Of a stretch of 64,000 bases of DNA, positions 36,563 through 49,321 are shown piece by piece. The notes beneath the pieces are model-generated. The model worked only from the letters and a program-made list of their open reading frames with translations. It made no database searches and had not been told where the DNA came from. The position numbers and the translations under genes are program-made. Position 1 is the stretch's first letter, and the number at the start of each line of letters is the position of its first letter. The stretch comes from Pseudisothecium myosuroides (taxonomy: Eukaryota; Streptophyta; Bryopsida; Hypnales; Lembophyllaceae), in NCBI GenBank assembly GCA_951799445.1, contig OX637295.1, forward strand, positions 4,216,001 to 4,280,000. Reading direction: 5' to 3'.

Positions 36563-39054
36563 TTCCTCCCCCTGATGGTTGGTGCTTCAATCACACGCAA
36601 TAAAAAGAAGAAGCACTACGGTAATTTGCTCAAAAATGACCGTTTAAGGATTAGTCCGACTTTTCCATGGATTTCCATAGACAGAAATATTTTTTGTTCA
36701 TTTTTCAAAGAAAGGAAAACATATGCGGAATGTAACACAATTGGATTCATATTTTTTGAAGCATTATTGAATTACTTAAGAATTTTTCAAAGATTTTGGT
36801 TGTAGGCACTTATTTGTAACCATACGTCTCCCAAATTCTCTCTACTTGCAACTTGTGAAGAGATATGAGGAAACCAAGGACAATGATTGGCTCTTGCAAT
36901 AAATAAATTTTTTTCCTCAAGGGTCATTGCAAGAAACATTGCCTGGTGTTTGTAGCGTTTTCCACAGTACTGATTTTTTTTCAAGTATTGTATAATTAGA
37001 AAAAATATTTTAAAAAAATATGAAAATATTTTTAATGTACACACCTTTGATAAGAAGGTACCCTATGAAGGAAAAGTGTAGAAAAATTCTCTAAGTAGGA
37101 AAACTAAAAAAATACAAAATCTCATGAAAATAGGTACTTTCACATTTTAACTTGTAAAAAATAGGGAAAGCAATTTTAAAAAAAACGAAAAATTGGCAAT
37201 TTAGAAGAACTTTATGATGAAGAAATTTCACCAAAACAATCATCTTAAAACCATCTTCAATGTTCAAAAATGTGCTTGCAAGGGAGCCCTATTTGCACGT
37301 ATGTGGAGGACATAAAATAGAATATTTTTTTAAATTTCCTTTGTTAGAAACATGACTTCCTACTATGAAAATAGACCACAAAAATTTTAGCTCTAGATCA
37401 TTAATTTTGGATATTCCCTAGTACTAAAAAATCCTAAACTACAAAGTGTGACAAACTAACTAAATTGTAATTTAAATATAAAATGACTTTTGAATTTTTT
37501 TGAAAAATAAGGAATTTAAATATTATCAAATTAGCCATCTCCAATAAAAATTTCAAGTTAATTGGGTTCATGCTTCAAAAGTTATAGCCAATGACAACTC
37601 CGTCATTTCAATTGTAACACAAAATAGTACTGGTCTTTCTTGCAACCACCCTCAATTAATTCACTTAATGGCTAAAGAGGTCTTAAGAACCACCTCATAT
37701 CTATTCCGAAGCTAATTATAGGCGCAATTTGAAGAAGACAATTGCTTTTAGAGTAGACTACTTTACACAAGCTTTTTGTAGGGTTTTTTTTTGTGAAACA
37801 AATGAAACGGAATTTTGTTTCTTACTACACAAGTTAATTCAATTGAATATGCAATTTTTTATATTTCATTTCTCTACTAGTAAAAACAATATTTAGTTCC
37901 AAAATTTGGATGACTTCAAGGCAAAGAAGATACTCCCTTGGCTTTTCCTAGTATCCTAGAAGCCTCTAAAGAAATTAAAAAACACTTATTTCTCTTAATT
38001 ATTAAAATGCAATGTACAACAATTAGGGAGTCTTTCAAGCATTGAATTAAATTTGAGGTAGAAACATTGGGCAGCATAGTCCAATGATACTGTAAGACTC
38101 AAAAGAAGACCCACATGGAAAACTAGACCAGTTGTGGGTTTTCAAAGGACACATTTTTCCGATTTGGGCGTCCAATGTCTCTACTAGTGAAGCCCTATGT
38201 CATTGGCATATGAAGCTCATATGACCTTCAACGTGTGCAAATTTGTACCCATGATGCCAATTTCATATGAACTTCACATTCTTGATTGACTAGAATGGAA
38301 GTTTTTACTTTAAAATAACATCTCAAGGCTCAAAAACATTCCTAAACTTTGTAATTTTTTTGAGCTTGCAAAATTTTGATAAAGGTTACTAACTTTCAAT
38401 CAATATGATAGTCACATGAAGGCAATAAGAATTAGCAATCAAGTACAGTATATAGTTGAGAGTAGGGATGGAGGGGGCAGATTTGCCGCAATGAATTGCT
38501 CCAATAAATTTCTCTCCACATTGTTTACCAATGAGGTAGGGGGCCGTTTTCTATCCTTGAAAAGGAGCCCCTGGCCTCTACAGTGAATAAAATTGTCTTA
38601 TATGTCTCCTCAGCCAAACCTGGCAATCCTTCAATTATATTGAAAGTTTCTCCCAAGCATCTAAAAAGGCCATGATACCTTTCTAGGATGGGGATTGAGG
38701 AACATTGCCTAGTTAGACAATGTTAAGTTACGTTGTATTGTGGATGTGGGCTCTATTTTTTCAAACACGCAACTAAAGCTATGTTTTTACTTGGGCTTTC
38801 AAGGGCACTCTTATGCTTTAGAATGAATAATAACTTGTAGGGCATTCTCACTTGCAGGTTTTGCTATTCACCGAACCTACATGGCAGGTGATGTAGTATG
38901 GATATACGAGCAATGTTACCGCCTTTAATTTTTGGAGAAGTAATAGCTAGGTTACCTGGGTAGCAGCAAACAAGTGCTCGTTAAATCTTTGAAAATGAAC
39001 TTTTGAAAAAAAATTGGGCATTCTTATCAACTTGAGATCCTAATGGCCCATTAA
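36563..39054. other. Intergenic, diverged duplicate of 59.5-60.3 kb
   Basis: 37840-38460 aligns by eye with 59880-60240 (shared TTCTCTACTA..TTTGGATGACTT and TCATATGAACTTCACATTC motifs). 36620-36950 contains, in inverse orientation, parts of the repeat seen at 60345-60745 and 62075-62445. No coding function recognised. Confidence 0.6.
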
Positions 39055-39930
39055 CCCCTTTTAGGATGTTTTGAAATGACATACATGAGCAAATTTCAAC
39101 GTATTTTGAGGGAAATGATGTACAAGCACTGTTTAGTAACCCTAAACTACGTCTTTTTGAGGTGGGATTTTTACACAGCGATTGCTTGCAAGTGTGCTTT
39201 ACAGTTCTGAAAGCAAAAGTGGTTTTGAGGAAAACAAGCTCCGGCAAGAAATTTGTAACTACAAGTGGGTGTTGGTGTGCTCTAAATACGAAGGATGTAC
39301 TATACCAATTGGAGAAGAAGGAAAAGTAAACGTTAGATTGTCCGTTGAACTACCTCACATGCTCAGTTTGACACGTCTATACCGTTTGCAGGTCAAGTAC
39401 GGACTGAAAGAACCAATGGACAAGCAAATTGTGGCTCCAACGACTACAACAACTGCCCACGCAATAAGATACTTCACCTATGAGAATTTAAAAATCTTCA
39501 TGAAAAATTTGATGTTAATTTATTTCAAAATTGAGGATTTATGAGGACGGTAGTTTATCAATATAATAATCCAACACCTAACATTTTATAAGATAAAAAA
39601 ATAAAAAATAAAAATTTTAGGATTCAAAAAAGAAGTGTTCTTGCAATAATAACAAGTAAAACATAAATATATATTATGTTCTAAAAAACATCTTCTAAAA
39701 TGAACTTTTGAATCATCAATAAAATTTGAAGGAAATGTTGAATATCACCATTGAACTTTGAAAAGTGTCAAACAATTCTAATTTTAAAAATTAATACAAA
39801 TTACCTAAAGTAAACCACATAATGAATCTTATATCAGTATCACTTGTACAATGAAAAATGAATCCAAAACCTCGCTTTGCACAAAATACAAAATGAATCA
39901 AAGACACTACCTTCTTAAAAAAAAATTAAA

Positions 39931-40400
39931 TCCTATTTCTTAATTCACATATGATGGCATGGCTGCTCTCTTTTCATGGGAAACAATGATACCCTTCAAA
40001 AAAAAATGCAAACCACGATATTCTACGAGATCCTATTTGCTAATTCACATGTAATCTTTGTAATTTGAATTTTTCCTCAATGACATGGTTGCTCCCTTTC
40101 CAAGGGAAACAACAATATCCTTCAAAAAAAATTGCAAACCACAATATTCTAAGAGAGCCTATTTGCTAATTTACATGTAATCTTTGTAGTTTGAATTATT
40201 CCTCGATGACATGGTTGCTCCCTTTCCGGGGGAAACAACAATATCCTTCAAAAAAAATGCAAATCACAATATTCTAAGAGAGCCTATTTGCTAATTCATA
40301 TGTAATCTTGTAGTCTGAATTTTTCCTCGATGGCATGGTTGCTCCCTTTCCGGGGGAAACAAGTCAAGCAACGATACACCTCAAGAAAAAATGCAAACAC
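39931..40400 (+). repeat. Tandem repeat, period about 125 bp, four copies
   Basis: CCTATTTGCTAATTCACATG starts recur at 39933 (shortened unit, TTTCTTAATTC variant), 40032, 40158 and 40283. Each includes ATGGTTGCTCCCTTTCC and GGGAAACAACAATATCC. It lies within PB-10. Confidence 0.88.
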
Positions 40401-40534
40401 AACATTGAAGGAAATCCAATGGTAAGATGTGGAGTGGAGAGGTTGTTTTTATAATGAAATCCATTGTCCGGCATGAATCCTCAAAAAGTATGGGACAATT
40501 TGAAGATGAGAGCTTGACCGCTCATTGTCAAGAC

Positions 40535-40917
40535 AAAGGAATTGTGTTCAATGTAGAACTTCAGACATGATTTTGGCATAGTAGAATAACTTTTTTCAAA
40601 AAACTTTGAACTGAGGAAAGTTGATAAATCAATCTAACTTTCATCTTCAAAAATCTGTTTGTGATTTTGATCCTCCAATAAAAAATTTATAGACAAAATT
40701 CAGAGAGGATGTTTGAAAATATCAAAAAAAATGTTCTTTCCAACCCCTCTCTTAATTTTGTCCATAACTTCTTTTTAGTAGATCTAAATCTCAAATGGAT
40801 TTTAGAATATAAAATTTAGCATAGTTTTCCAATTTCTTGTAGTTCAAAATAAATTGAAAAAAATTATTCTACTCTGCCAAAATTAGGTCTAAAGTCCAAC
40901 ATTGAACACAATTCCTA
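40535..40917. mobile_element. Long inverted-repeat (fold-back) element, copy 1
   Basis: AGGAATTGTGTTCAATGT at the left and its inverse ACATTGAACACAATTCCT at the right. The arms stay similar for more than 100 bp, including TTTGGCATAGTAGAATAACT against TTTGGCAGAGTAGAATAATT. It is an uninserted counterpart of copy 2: the site matching PB-4 is TCAA near 40627. Confidence 0.8.
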
Positions 40918-41842
40918 CCCATATTATCTTGTTTTCATTTTGGTTCTGTATTTTGTTTGTTTGTTATCTTTTTGGTTTCATTTTTCATTTTTTTTTTTTT
41001 TTTAAAATTTTAAATTTTTGGTTTCATTTTATCACCATTTTATTATTTGCCTAATTTGATTACTTTACCTGAAAATATCTTGCTTAAAGTAATTTTAGTT
41101 TAGAACCCCTATTTTTCCCCTAGAAGTTTATCTTTAATTTCTCCTAATTGCACTTTTTACTTTTTCAGCCTAAATTTCCACCATTTTCATCGTTAAGTAG
41201 CTTAAAACTTCCTAATTAATAGTTGTGGTTTAACTCAGAATACTAGTACTTTTGAATTTGTAAATTCACGCACATTGTTTATAATTCTCATTTTCTAAAA
41301 GGTGAAGCAAAATGGTGGTTCATGACATCTTCAAAAATATTGTTGAGTTTCAATTGAGTGAACCAAGCATAGGAATTAGAAGCAAGTATGTGGTGGGATG
41401 AAATTTCTTTCTTTTCAAATTCCCATTACCTTATAAAAAAATTTGTCATCAAGCTCAAATAAGTTGATTGAAGAATCTAAGACAAACTTGCCTGCCAACA
41501 CCCACCCACTACAACACAGTGAAGCACGTAGGATAATAGTTCCCAACTGCTCTTGCCGGTAGCCAAAAACTGTATGCATACTTCCAAGCACAATACACCT
41601 AACACGAAGCCTTGTACACGAAAGACCTTGTATTCACTGTGAATACGTAGAACATGGTCTTTACATAGGCATAGTTTCTACCCTTTTATTTTTTATTTTT
41701 ATTTTTTAATCTCATAATTTGCTCCACAACTTTGCCAAGATGTTTCTAATTTCATGGTTTGCCCAATACGTAAAGGAACCATCACAAAAATGTGAAATAC
41801 TGAAAACCGAGGCCCAGGTAGGGTCTCCACATCCTAAAAGGG

Positions 41843-43562
41843 TTAACATAAGAACGGTGCCTCTAAAGCCTGAAATTAGTGTGACGGATGGGCCAAGACA
41901 TGCGGTTGGAAAGGAGAGCTAAGCATTGACTTCATTAATTAGTAAGGTCTGTAATTTCACCTTGATTCAAGTTACTACCTCTAAGCTTTGCAGACCCCAT
42001 CAGTGATCCCAGAACTTGTTTATGGAATTAGTGCAATATGCTACCTTCAAGACAGACAAGTATCAACTTTAGCTACCTTGTGAGTGAGTATTATCATGAA
42101 AAAAAATAGATGCACAATATATTATCAAGTATGAATGCACAATATGTTATGCGCTAAAAAAGCTAAATATGTTCTGTAACATCCCTTCCCGTAAATGCTC
42201 CCAACACTGTTAACTAACTTACCTCACAATATAACTCGTTTCAATTCCATTCCCGTGTGAAAAGAAATTTGCAACATTTCTAGAGGGTGTTGAAGGTAGA
42301 GCGTGAGGTAGAGGTACCTATTTCAGATAACTTAAGCATTTAAGCCTATAGGATATAGAAAATTCATTGAGAAATTGAACTCTATGTTTGCGAAAAAAGG
42401 ATGAAGAAGAATGCAAAAAAAAAGACTTTTTTTTTTGGAATGAATATTTTATTCAATTATAAATGTGCATTTTTCATTTGGACCTATTCACAGAAAGCCT
42501 TTTCTGAATTCCCTGCGACTATTTTGGAGATTCTGTAGGTTTTCCTGCAAGTTTCTCCTAGTTTTTATGTTTTCCTATGTTCTAATGTCATCATGGAGGG
42601 ATCTTCAAAGAGTTTCTATGCAATAGAAAATTGTGAGTTTTCTTTGCAAGGATTTCAGAAACTTCCCCCAAATCCCCCGTGTGCAATCCAAATTGGTAGA
42701 CTTTGCAACACATTGACACATCTTACATTTCAATGTTGTTTCCACCTAATATTTGGTAGATTTTAGAAGATTCAAATTGTCCCATATCGATTGTCGAGGT
42801 TACCATGAGGTTAAACACATAAGACTTGTAAGTTGTCAATCTTCAAGACAATGTATTCAATTCTTAGAAATCTAACATTTCTACAGTTGGTACATTTTAG
42901 AAACTTAGAAATTTTACAATACATGATATTGTAAAATGTTCAAACAAATGAAATATACATAGTACTAGTATTTTGAACTATTGAAATCTAACTAAGGGTC
43001 TAGACTAAAAATTCTGAAATGTACAAATCAATAAGATTGGAAATTCAAAATCTACATATCTGTTAGATTTTAGCTTCCAAAATCTACAAACTGAATTGAT
43101 TATGCAAACTAAAGTCTATACTAAAATTAGATTTTAGAGGCTTAAATCTACATTCTAGATTATTGAATACTACAAATTGAGTTGATTTTGAGGTGTGGAC
43201 ATCTTCGAATCACCCTAAAAAATTCACAAATTTCCCCCTTAAAACTCCCTTAAAATTCCTTGTCTCACATTTCCCTGTGAGAGTGACATTCCCTGTTAAC
43301 AACAATTTGTAACATTTCTTTGTTTCTTTGGAGGGGATTTGGAGTACGATGCCTGCAAGGAATTAAGAAAAGGCTTCATGTGATTATGATCTCATGTACT
43401 CACCTATTACGATTAGCTTTGGCACTTCTTCCTAAGCAAGGACGGAAGAGAGATGAGTAGACAAAAAGGCACAAATAGAGAAATTTTTTCAATGAATAGT
43501 ACATCCAAGTGTTGTCCACAATAGGTCACCCTATAAAGCCATGAAGGGGTGCTATCTGAAAT
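41843..43562. other. AT-rich intergenic region
   Basis: No genes or clear transposon ends. 42700-43200 is rich in short degenerate AAATCTACA-like words on both strands, suggesting old simple-sequence expansion. Confidence 0.5.
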
Positions 43563-44023
43563 CATTAGAGAAAAAGTCAGGCCTCTAGAAGGTTGCTCTG
43601 CAGCCCTATGAGGACCCTAAAGTTAACCTTTTTTTTGGCTTAAGGATATATATTTCTCCTATTCTTGTTCACCGTCCATTGGGCTGTCGAATGACTGTCA
43701 GGGGCTCTAAATTCGAGTTTACGTGTTTAATAATCAAAATTAAGGTACTCTAACACACCTTAATCTAATTATTTAACACCTTAAAATTGGATGCTAATTG
43801 AACTCTAACCAAGAATTGGAAAAAAATGCAAATGTCAATGAAGTATGTTTTCCACATTGCCATCAATTTTTCTTTTCTATGGCTATGTGGAAGACTAACT
43901 TCATTGGCACTTGGTGAGAATGAAGGGTGAAGAGGTTGTTTTTATAACAAAATCAATTGTCCATCATGAATTGCCAAAGAATATGGGATAATTTGAAGTT
44001 GAGAGATTGGCCGCTCATTATCA

Positions 44024-45332
44024 AAATGCAGGAATTGTGTTAAAAGTTAAACTTTAGACCTCATTTAGGCATAGTAGAATAACTATTTTGAAAAAACTTT
44101 GAACTAAAAAAAGTTGGGAAATTAACCCCTAAAGTTCCTATACTATGTTCTCACCAAAAATGCTCGAAAAATGCCATTTCTAGTACAAGTACCAAATTTT
44201 TGAAAAATATCATTTTTGGACACATGTAACTGTATGATCTTGTAGTACTCTGGTTTGAGAATATGTGGAAAAAATTTCAGAAATTTTCATCATGTAGATT
44301 GGAAGATATAGGGTTTGAAGTGGCAAAAGTCCTTTTTCTGGCCCTGCAAAAAACTGGGCAGCTGCACTTCACAAGTTCAAATTATTATTGAAAAAATTCC
44401 AAAATGGTTGTGCTTTTTTGGATTCATTCTTCAGGGCAAGTTGGCTACATGCTTGAAAATTTTCAGATTATTTGGAATTGTAAAACATATAGGAAAAAAA
44501 TAGTAAGTAGAAAGAAGTAGAAAATGGTTCAAAATACTAAATTGTTAAGAAGTTAATTATGGAATTGAAAAATGCCAATCCCAATGGTTGCAATGTTGTA
44601 ATAAACAATCTACATTCTACAATTTTATTTTTTGAAAAATATTGAAAATTGAGTGAAATAAACAGCTTCAAAGTTTATTTAAGAGTAGACAATCTATAAC
44701 TGCCCGCAAACTAAAAATCCTCATAACGTTTGACTCATTGATCAAAATGGAATGATTCAAAGTTTTCTACGTATATATAAATCTAATAAACCAATTTCAA
44801 TTTTAATTTTTGAAAAAAGTGATTTTTTCTGAGATGCCCGAACTGCCCAAGTTGAGAAACATATTAGGCCATAATTTTTTATTTGTATTTCCAAATGTCA
44901 TAAAATTTGGTGCATACGAAAGATATTCCTTGTCCCCACCTTCTATAAAAATTTCAGTCCAAAATATGAAAATCTCCAGTTACATGTACCTGCCCAAAAT
45001 TTTTATGTTGCCAAAAAATGCATGTTGGTCCTTTAGGGGTTAAGCTAACTTTTATCTCCAAAAATTGGTTTGAAGTTTAGAGCCTCCAACCAAAAGTTAT
45101 GAACAAAATTCAAAGAAGGTGTTTGAAAATGTCCAAAAAAATGTCCCATCCAACCCCTCTCAGAGTTTTGTCTAGAAATTTTAGTTGGAGTCTCAAAACC
45201 TCAAACGAATTTTTGTAAATATAAGTTAGTTTAATTCCCCAACTTTTTTTAGTTCAAAGTTTTTTCAAAATAGTTATTCTACTATGCCTAAATGAGGTCT
45301 AAAATTTAATTTTTAACACAATATCTGCATTT
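44024..45332. mobile_element. Fold-back element, copy 2, interrupted by PB-4
   Basis: AAATGCAGGAATTGTGTT at the left, AACACAATATCTGCATTT at the right. Arms of 100 bp or more (ACTTTAGACCTCATTTAGGC and its inverse). Without PB-4 it is about 0.4 kb, like copy 1. Similarity of the arms may extend beyond both listed ends. Confidence 0.78.
44126..45039 (+). mobile_element. piggyBac-like element (PB-4)
   Basis: TTAA (44122-44125) CCCCTAAAGTTCC ... TTGGTCCTTTAGGGG TTAA (45040-45043). It is 914 bp. The flanks join to match the uninterrupted fold-back copy 1 at about 40627, where the target reads TCAA. The inverse of PB-6, the same subfamily as PB-2 and PB-7. No transposase. Confidence 0.92.
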
Positions 45333-46677
45333 GGCTTAACTATGAGTGGTTGAGTTCCAATTCATCCTAATTTACATATCCCACATGGATTGCTTAACCT
45401 ACTACTACCCCAATCCTATAAAGAGCTTCTCTTCTCATCTCTAAACTCACAAAATGATTAAAGTGGCTTTTCAAGCTAGTTGCTTTTGGCAACTAACTTC
45501 AAAAGCCGCTTAATTTTGGAATTTGTCCATGTGTTTAAAAAAAAATCACTTCATTTGGTGTAATTGAACCTAGTTGGACTAATTTTTCAATTAAACAAAT
45601 TGTACTTTGTTGCCTTGACAGAGGTCCTGACGATTTTGGCAAAACTCAGATTAGATAAAGTTCGCGATATTGAGAATCTCTAGGGCTAGCAATGACATGG
45701 ATATTCATAAGGATGTCACTCTGGAGCGGCCCTCCAGAGGCCCGATTCTTTCTGTAATGAGGTACTTCTACCTTAACCCCTAAAGGACCAAGGCCTTTTT
45801 TCTGCCAAAAAACATTGAAAACTATCATTTCTATAGGAAAGAGTTAAAAAAAAATTAAAATGTTTTTTTTTCACATCTAACCATAGGATCTTACACTTAA
45901 CTAGTATGAATATGTGTTGAAAAAAATTCAAAATTTTCGACCACACAAATTGCAAGATATTTGCATTTAAAGTGGAAAAAACAAGTTTTTCAGCCCTTTA
46001 AGGGTCTAGATTTTTTGACTTTGAACATTTTTAACATAAAATTTTTGCACTACAAAGTTTTGAGCTTTAAACCTTTATAGTGGAGAATTGAGTTGAGAGT
46101 CTAGGAAAATAGAATTCAAAAAAACTTAATTATCATTCTTAAAAAAAAATTTAAGTAAAAGTAGGTACAAGGTAGAAGGAAAATCTAAAATATTCATATA
46201 TTTTAGATGGAATTAAAATGCACTAATTCCAATGGTGATATTGTTCTAGTAAGTAAACTAAACCATGCAAAAAAAAATTGAAAAATTCACTCAGAAATGA
46301 ATCCTACAAGTTATTTTTTTCAAGAAGATGCTCTAACTGCCCAAAAAACAAGAATGTCTATAACTTTCTCATAACAAATCCAAATGAAATGAATCAAAAG
46401 CTTTCCAGATAGACAAAAATATAATCTAAGAAAAAAAATATTTAAAAAAAAAATTCAAATTTTTGCAAATTTTTTTTTGCTGCATAGGGCTACCCCTCTT
46501 CCCTTGTTTTGAGCTTATTTGGTCATAACTATTCTTCTCGGGCACCAATTGTGAAAAAAAATTATATTCCCATAAAGCTAATCAGCCTCTCTACCTCCAA
46601 AAAAGTTTCAAAAAATTAGGAGAAAATTTCAGCCCATAAGTATATGCCCAAAAACGCATTTGTCCCAAAGGAACCGT

Positions 46678-47215
46678 CAGGAAAAAAATGAGCCCTCAAA
46701 GGGGCTGCTTCCCTTTAAAGAGTTCCCTGCAATGGAACTCGCAACCCCTTTGAGGGACAATGGCCACTATTCATCATCATTGATGAATGTGGCCACAATA
46801 AAAAAATATTAAAAAAACATAATAAAAAAATATTTTAATAATATTTTAATAATATTTTAATAATATTTTAATAATATTTTAATAATATTTTAATAATATT
46901 TTAATAATATTTTAATAATATTTTAATAATATTTTAATAATATTTTAATAATATTTTAATAAATAAATAATAAATAAATAATAAATTTTCAACGATCTGA
47001 CATGGCACCATTCATGCCACATTAGATCTGAAAATTTTGTAATTTTGTATTTTTTTTAATATTTATTTTTAAATTTATTTGAATAGTCTTGCGCTGCAAT
47101 TAGTTGGCCAAACAAAAAGAAGGGGGGGATTTTTATTTTTTTGGCTTGTATTCCTAGTTGTTCCCTTGCTGTCCGGAACTCGCAGCTCCTTGCAGGACTC
47201 ATTTTTTTCCTAATG
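46678..47215. mobile_element. CATTAG-family element (CT-2) nested in PB-5
   Basis: The left end is CAGGAAAAAAATGAGCCCTC and the inverse right end is CATTAGGAAAAAAATGAGTC. Inner GAGTTCC/GGAACTC blocks are paired, and a decayed version of the CT-1 palindrome lies at 46761-46796, followed by AT-rich tandem sequence. It interrupts PB-5 about 20 bp before its terminus. Confidence 0.8.
46831..46964 (+). repeat. 12-bp tandem repeat TATTTTAATAAT, about 11 copies
   Basis: Perfect TATTTTAATAAT units run without interruption in the centre of CT-2. CT-1 has a related but irregular tract in the same place. Confidence 0.95.
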
Positions 47216-47235
47216 AATGGTCGTCTAGGGGTTAA

Positions 47236-48374
47236 CTCCAAAAAAACGGGTTGGTCACTATAGAAATGAGCCTTTCTACTACCGTCGTCCGTGTAAATCA
47301 TTTGCTTGGAGAAACTCAACAACACTCAGTGGAGGTCAAACTATAGTGCAAGACCTTTCCTTTTCCAACAAAATTCTGAGAATGAATAATTGAACTTCTA
47401 TTTTGCATAGGAGGATTCTATGTCATCCATCGGACACTTAGGGCCTCCTTACAGGGATTAGTCGGTGGAGAAACTTTAGAGAGGGTGCTATAGGTGCAAA
47501 TAACAATTACACTTTCATGTGGACTCTGTAGGTGGAAATGATGTAGTAAGAAATTCACACGTATTACATTCCCCCAAAATTGACTAGTCTCCACTAATGG
47601 GGGTGTCCATCAATATTGGTGAAATTTTGACTCCTATATTTGCTTGCCTACCCTAGCAAGACAATTGGTAAAGCCTATTTTGTCTTATTGCTTGAATTAG
47701 CATAGAGCTTGTCCATTGGGCTTACACATAAGCTGGTCCTTAAGGTTGCTTTACACTTAGAAGCCAAGCCAATTCCCCTTACAGGCCAATTGCACAAAAT
47801 TTTAGCCCTTTTTGGGTTGGAGGCCATCTTCAACTACTCATTAAAATAAGATTATAATGGGGCCAATTCTCCCATATGTAAAGGCCTTGATGCCAAGAAG
47901 CCGGGCTGATTGAATAAAATTTAGAAAATTTTAGCCCTTTTCTCTTTTCAAGGCCGCTTTACACCTAGAAGTCGGGCCAATTCTCCTTGAGACCAATTGC
48001 ACAAAATCCAATGGATCTGATTTGTTGGAAAAAATAATATTTTATAAAGGAAGTTTAAAAAAAAAATTGAAATTTGACACTGGCCTGGAGACCAAGAGTT
48101 GGCTACCATTTTTGGTGCCCCTAATTCAACATACTCAGGCCATCTCAAATCATATCTTTTTTGAATAAAAAATTCATTCCACCAAGTTGGCTTGGCCTCT
48201 AGATGTAAAGGATTTGGGACTGATTTCAACCTTTTATCTAATTACAAATTAGGATTTGGGGCCTTTGACACAAGAAATTGGTCCAACTTCTAGATGTAAA
48301 GCGGCCCTTAGTATCCGCCGCCTCCATCTAGGGTTCAGTATCTGTGGCAAGTACTAGGTGGGAATTGACCTTAA
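47236..48374. other. Intergenic, nothing recognised
   Basis: No gene or transposon terminus is supported here apart from flanking TTAA sites. A repeated phrase around GGCCAATTCTCC / AAGCCGGGC occurs several times between 47700 and 48320, probably a decayed short repeat. Confidence 0.5.
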
Positions 48375-49317
48375 CCCCTAAAGGACCATCATGCGTTTTT
48401 TGGCAACATTAGTAATTTTGGGCAGGCTGGTGTGAATGAAGATTTGCATATTTTAGGCTGCAATTTTAAGTGAAGGTGTGGACAAGGAATATCTTTCATA
48501 TGTACTCAATTTCATGACATTTGGAAATATGAGTCAAAAGTTATGGCGTCACATGTTACTTTTTTTTGTAAATGGGCAGTCCAAGCAATTAAAAAAAATT
48601 TACTTTTTGTAGAAACAAAAATTTGAAATTGGTTTTTTTTATTTATATATATGTGGAAAGCTTTGAATCATTCCATTTTGATCAATGAGATGAAAGTTAT
48701 GAAGAATTTTTGTTTGCATGCAATTATGGATTTTCTACTCTAAAATAAACTTCGCTGTCTTTTATTTAACTCAATTTTCAATATTTTAAAAAATAAAGCA
48801 AAATCTTAGGATGTAGATTCTTTATTACAACATTGCAACCATTGGATTGGCATTTTTCAATTCCATACCTATATTCTTAATAATTTTGTATTTTGAATCA
48901 TTCTCTTACTTCTCTACTTTCTTTCTTTACTAGAATATTCTAATACTATTTTTTCCCTATATGTTATACAATTCCAAATGATTTGAAATTTTTCAAGCAT
49001 GTAGCCAACTTTTCTAGAAAAAGGGATATAAAAAAGCACCACCATTTTGGACATTGTTCCATAGAAAAGTGAGCTTGTGAAGTGCAGCTGCCTTGTTTTT
49101 CACATGGCCAAAAAAATGATTTCAGTGGATTTGAATGCTAATCCATGTGGTGGAAATTTCTGAAACTTTACCACATGTTCTCATTTCTCAAATTAGGATA
49201 CTACAAGATTCTATGGTTACATGTGTCAGAAAAAATGCTTTTCAAAAATTTGATACTTGTACCAACAATAGCAATTTTTGAGCTTTTTCGGTGAAGAAAA
49301 TCATGGAACTTTAGGGG
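48375..49317 (-). mobile_element. piggyBac-like element (PB-6)
   Basis: TTAA (48371-48374) CCCCTAAAGGACCATCATGC ... CATGGAACTTTAGGGG TTAA (49318-49321). It is 943 bp, the inverse of PB-4 and PB-7 (for example GCAGCTGCCTTGTTTTT and ATCTTCCTTAATTTTG-like blocks in reverse order). Its right TTAA is also the left target of PB-8. Confidence 0.9.
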
Positions 49318-49321
49318 TTAA

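Larger units (their letters stand above)
39055..41842. mobile_element. 2.8-kb TTAA-flanked element with CCCTTTTAGGATG ends (PB-10)
   Basis: TTAA (39051-39054) then CCCCTTTTAGGATGTTTTG; the right end CACATCCTAAAAGGG is followed by TTAA (41843-41846). The TIR is CCCTTTTAGGATGT. The ends differ from the CCCCTAAAGGACC subfamily but obey the same rule (CCC start, TTAA target). The interior has a tandem array, a fold-back element and one 120-codon open frame (39182-39544) with no recognised similarity. No transposase with recognisable catalytic residues was seen. Confidence 0.7.
43563..45759. mobile_element. CATTAG-family element (CT-5) carrying a two-level nest
   Basis: The left end CATTAGAGAAAAAGTCAGGC and the inverse right end CATTACAGAAAGAATCGGGC are followed by matching inner blocks (CCTCTAGAAGGTTGCTC / CCTCTGGAGGGCCGCTC). 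Between the ends lies fold-back copy 2 (44024-45332), which contains PB-4 (44126-45039). Inner sequence near 43605-43660 resembles CT-4. Confidence 0.75.
45777..47231 (+). mobile_element. piggyBac-like element (PB-5) with nested CATTAG element
   Basis: TTAA (45773-45776) CCCCTAAAGGACCAAGGCC ... GGTCGTCTAGGGG TTAA (47232-47235). Without the nested 46678-47215 insertion it is about 0.92 kb and is the PB-1 subfamily in opposite orientation. Its start is only 17 bp from the end of CT-5. The minus-strand frame at 45773-45955 is a repeat-derived counterpart of 14044-14226, not a gene. Confidence 0.9.

Noticed and set aside
39182..39544. 120-codon frame inside PB-10 as a possible transposase
   Set aside because: No DDE-type motif or other transposase hallmark is visible, and the length is far too short; kept only as an unexplained frame.
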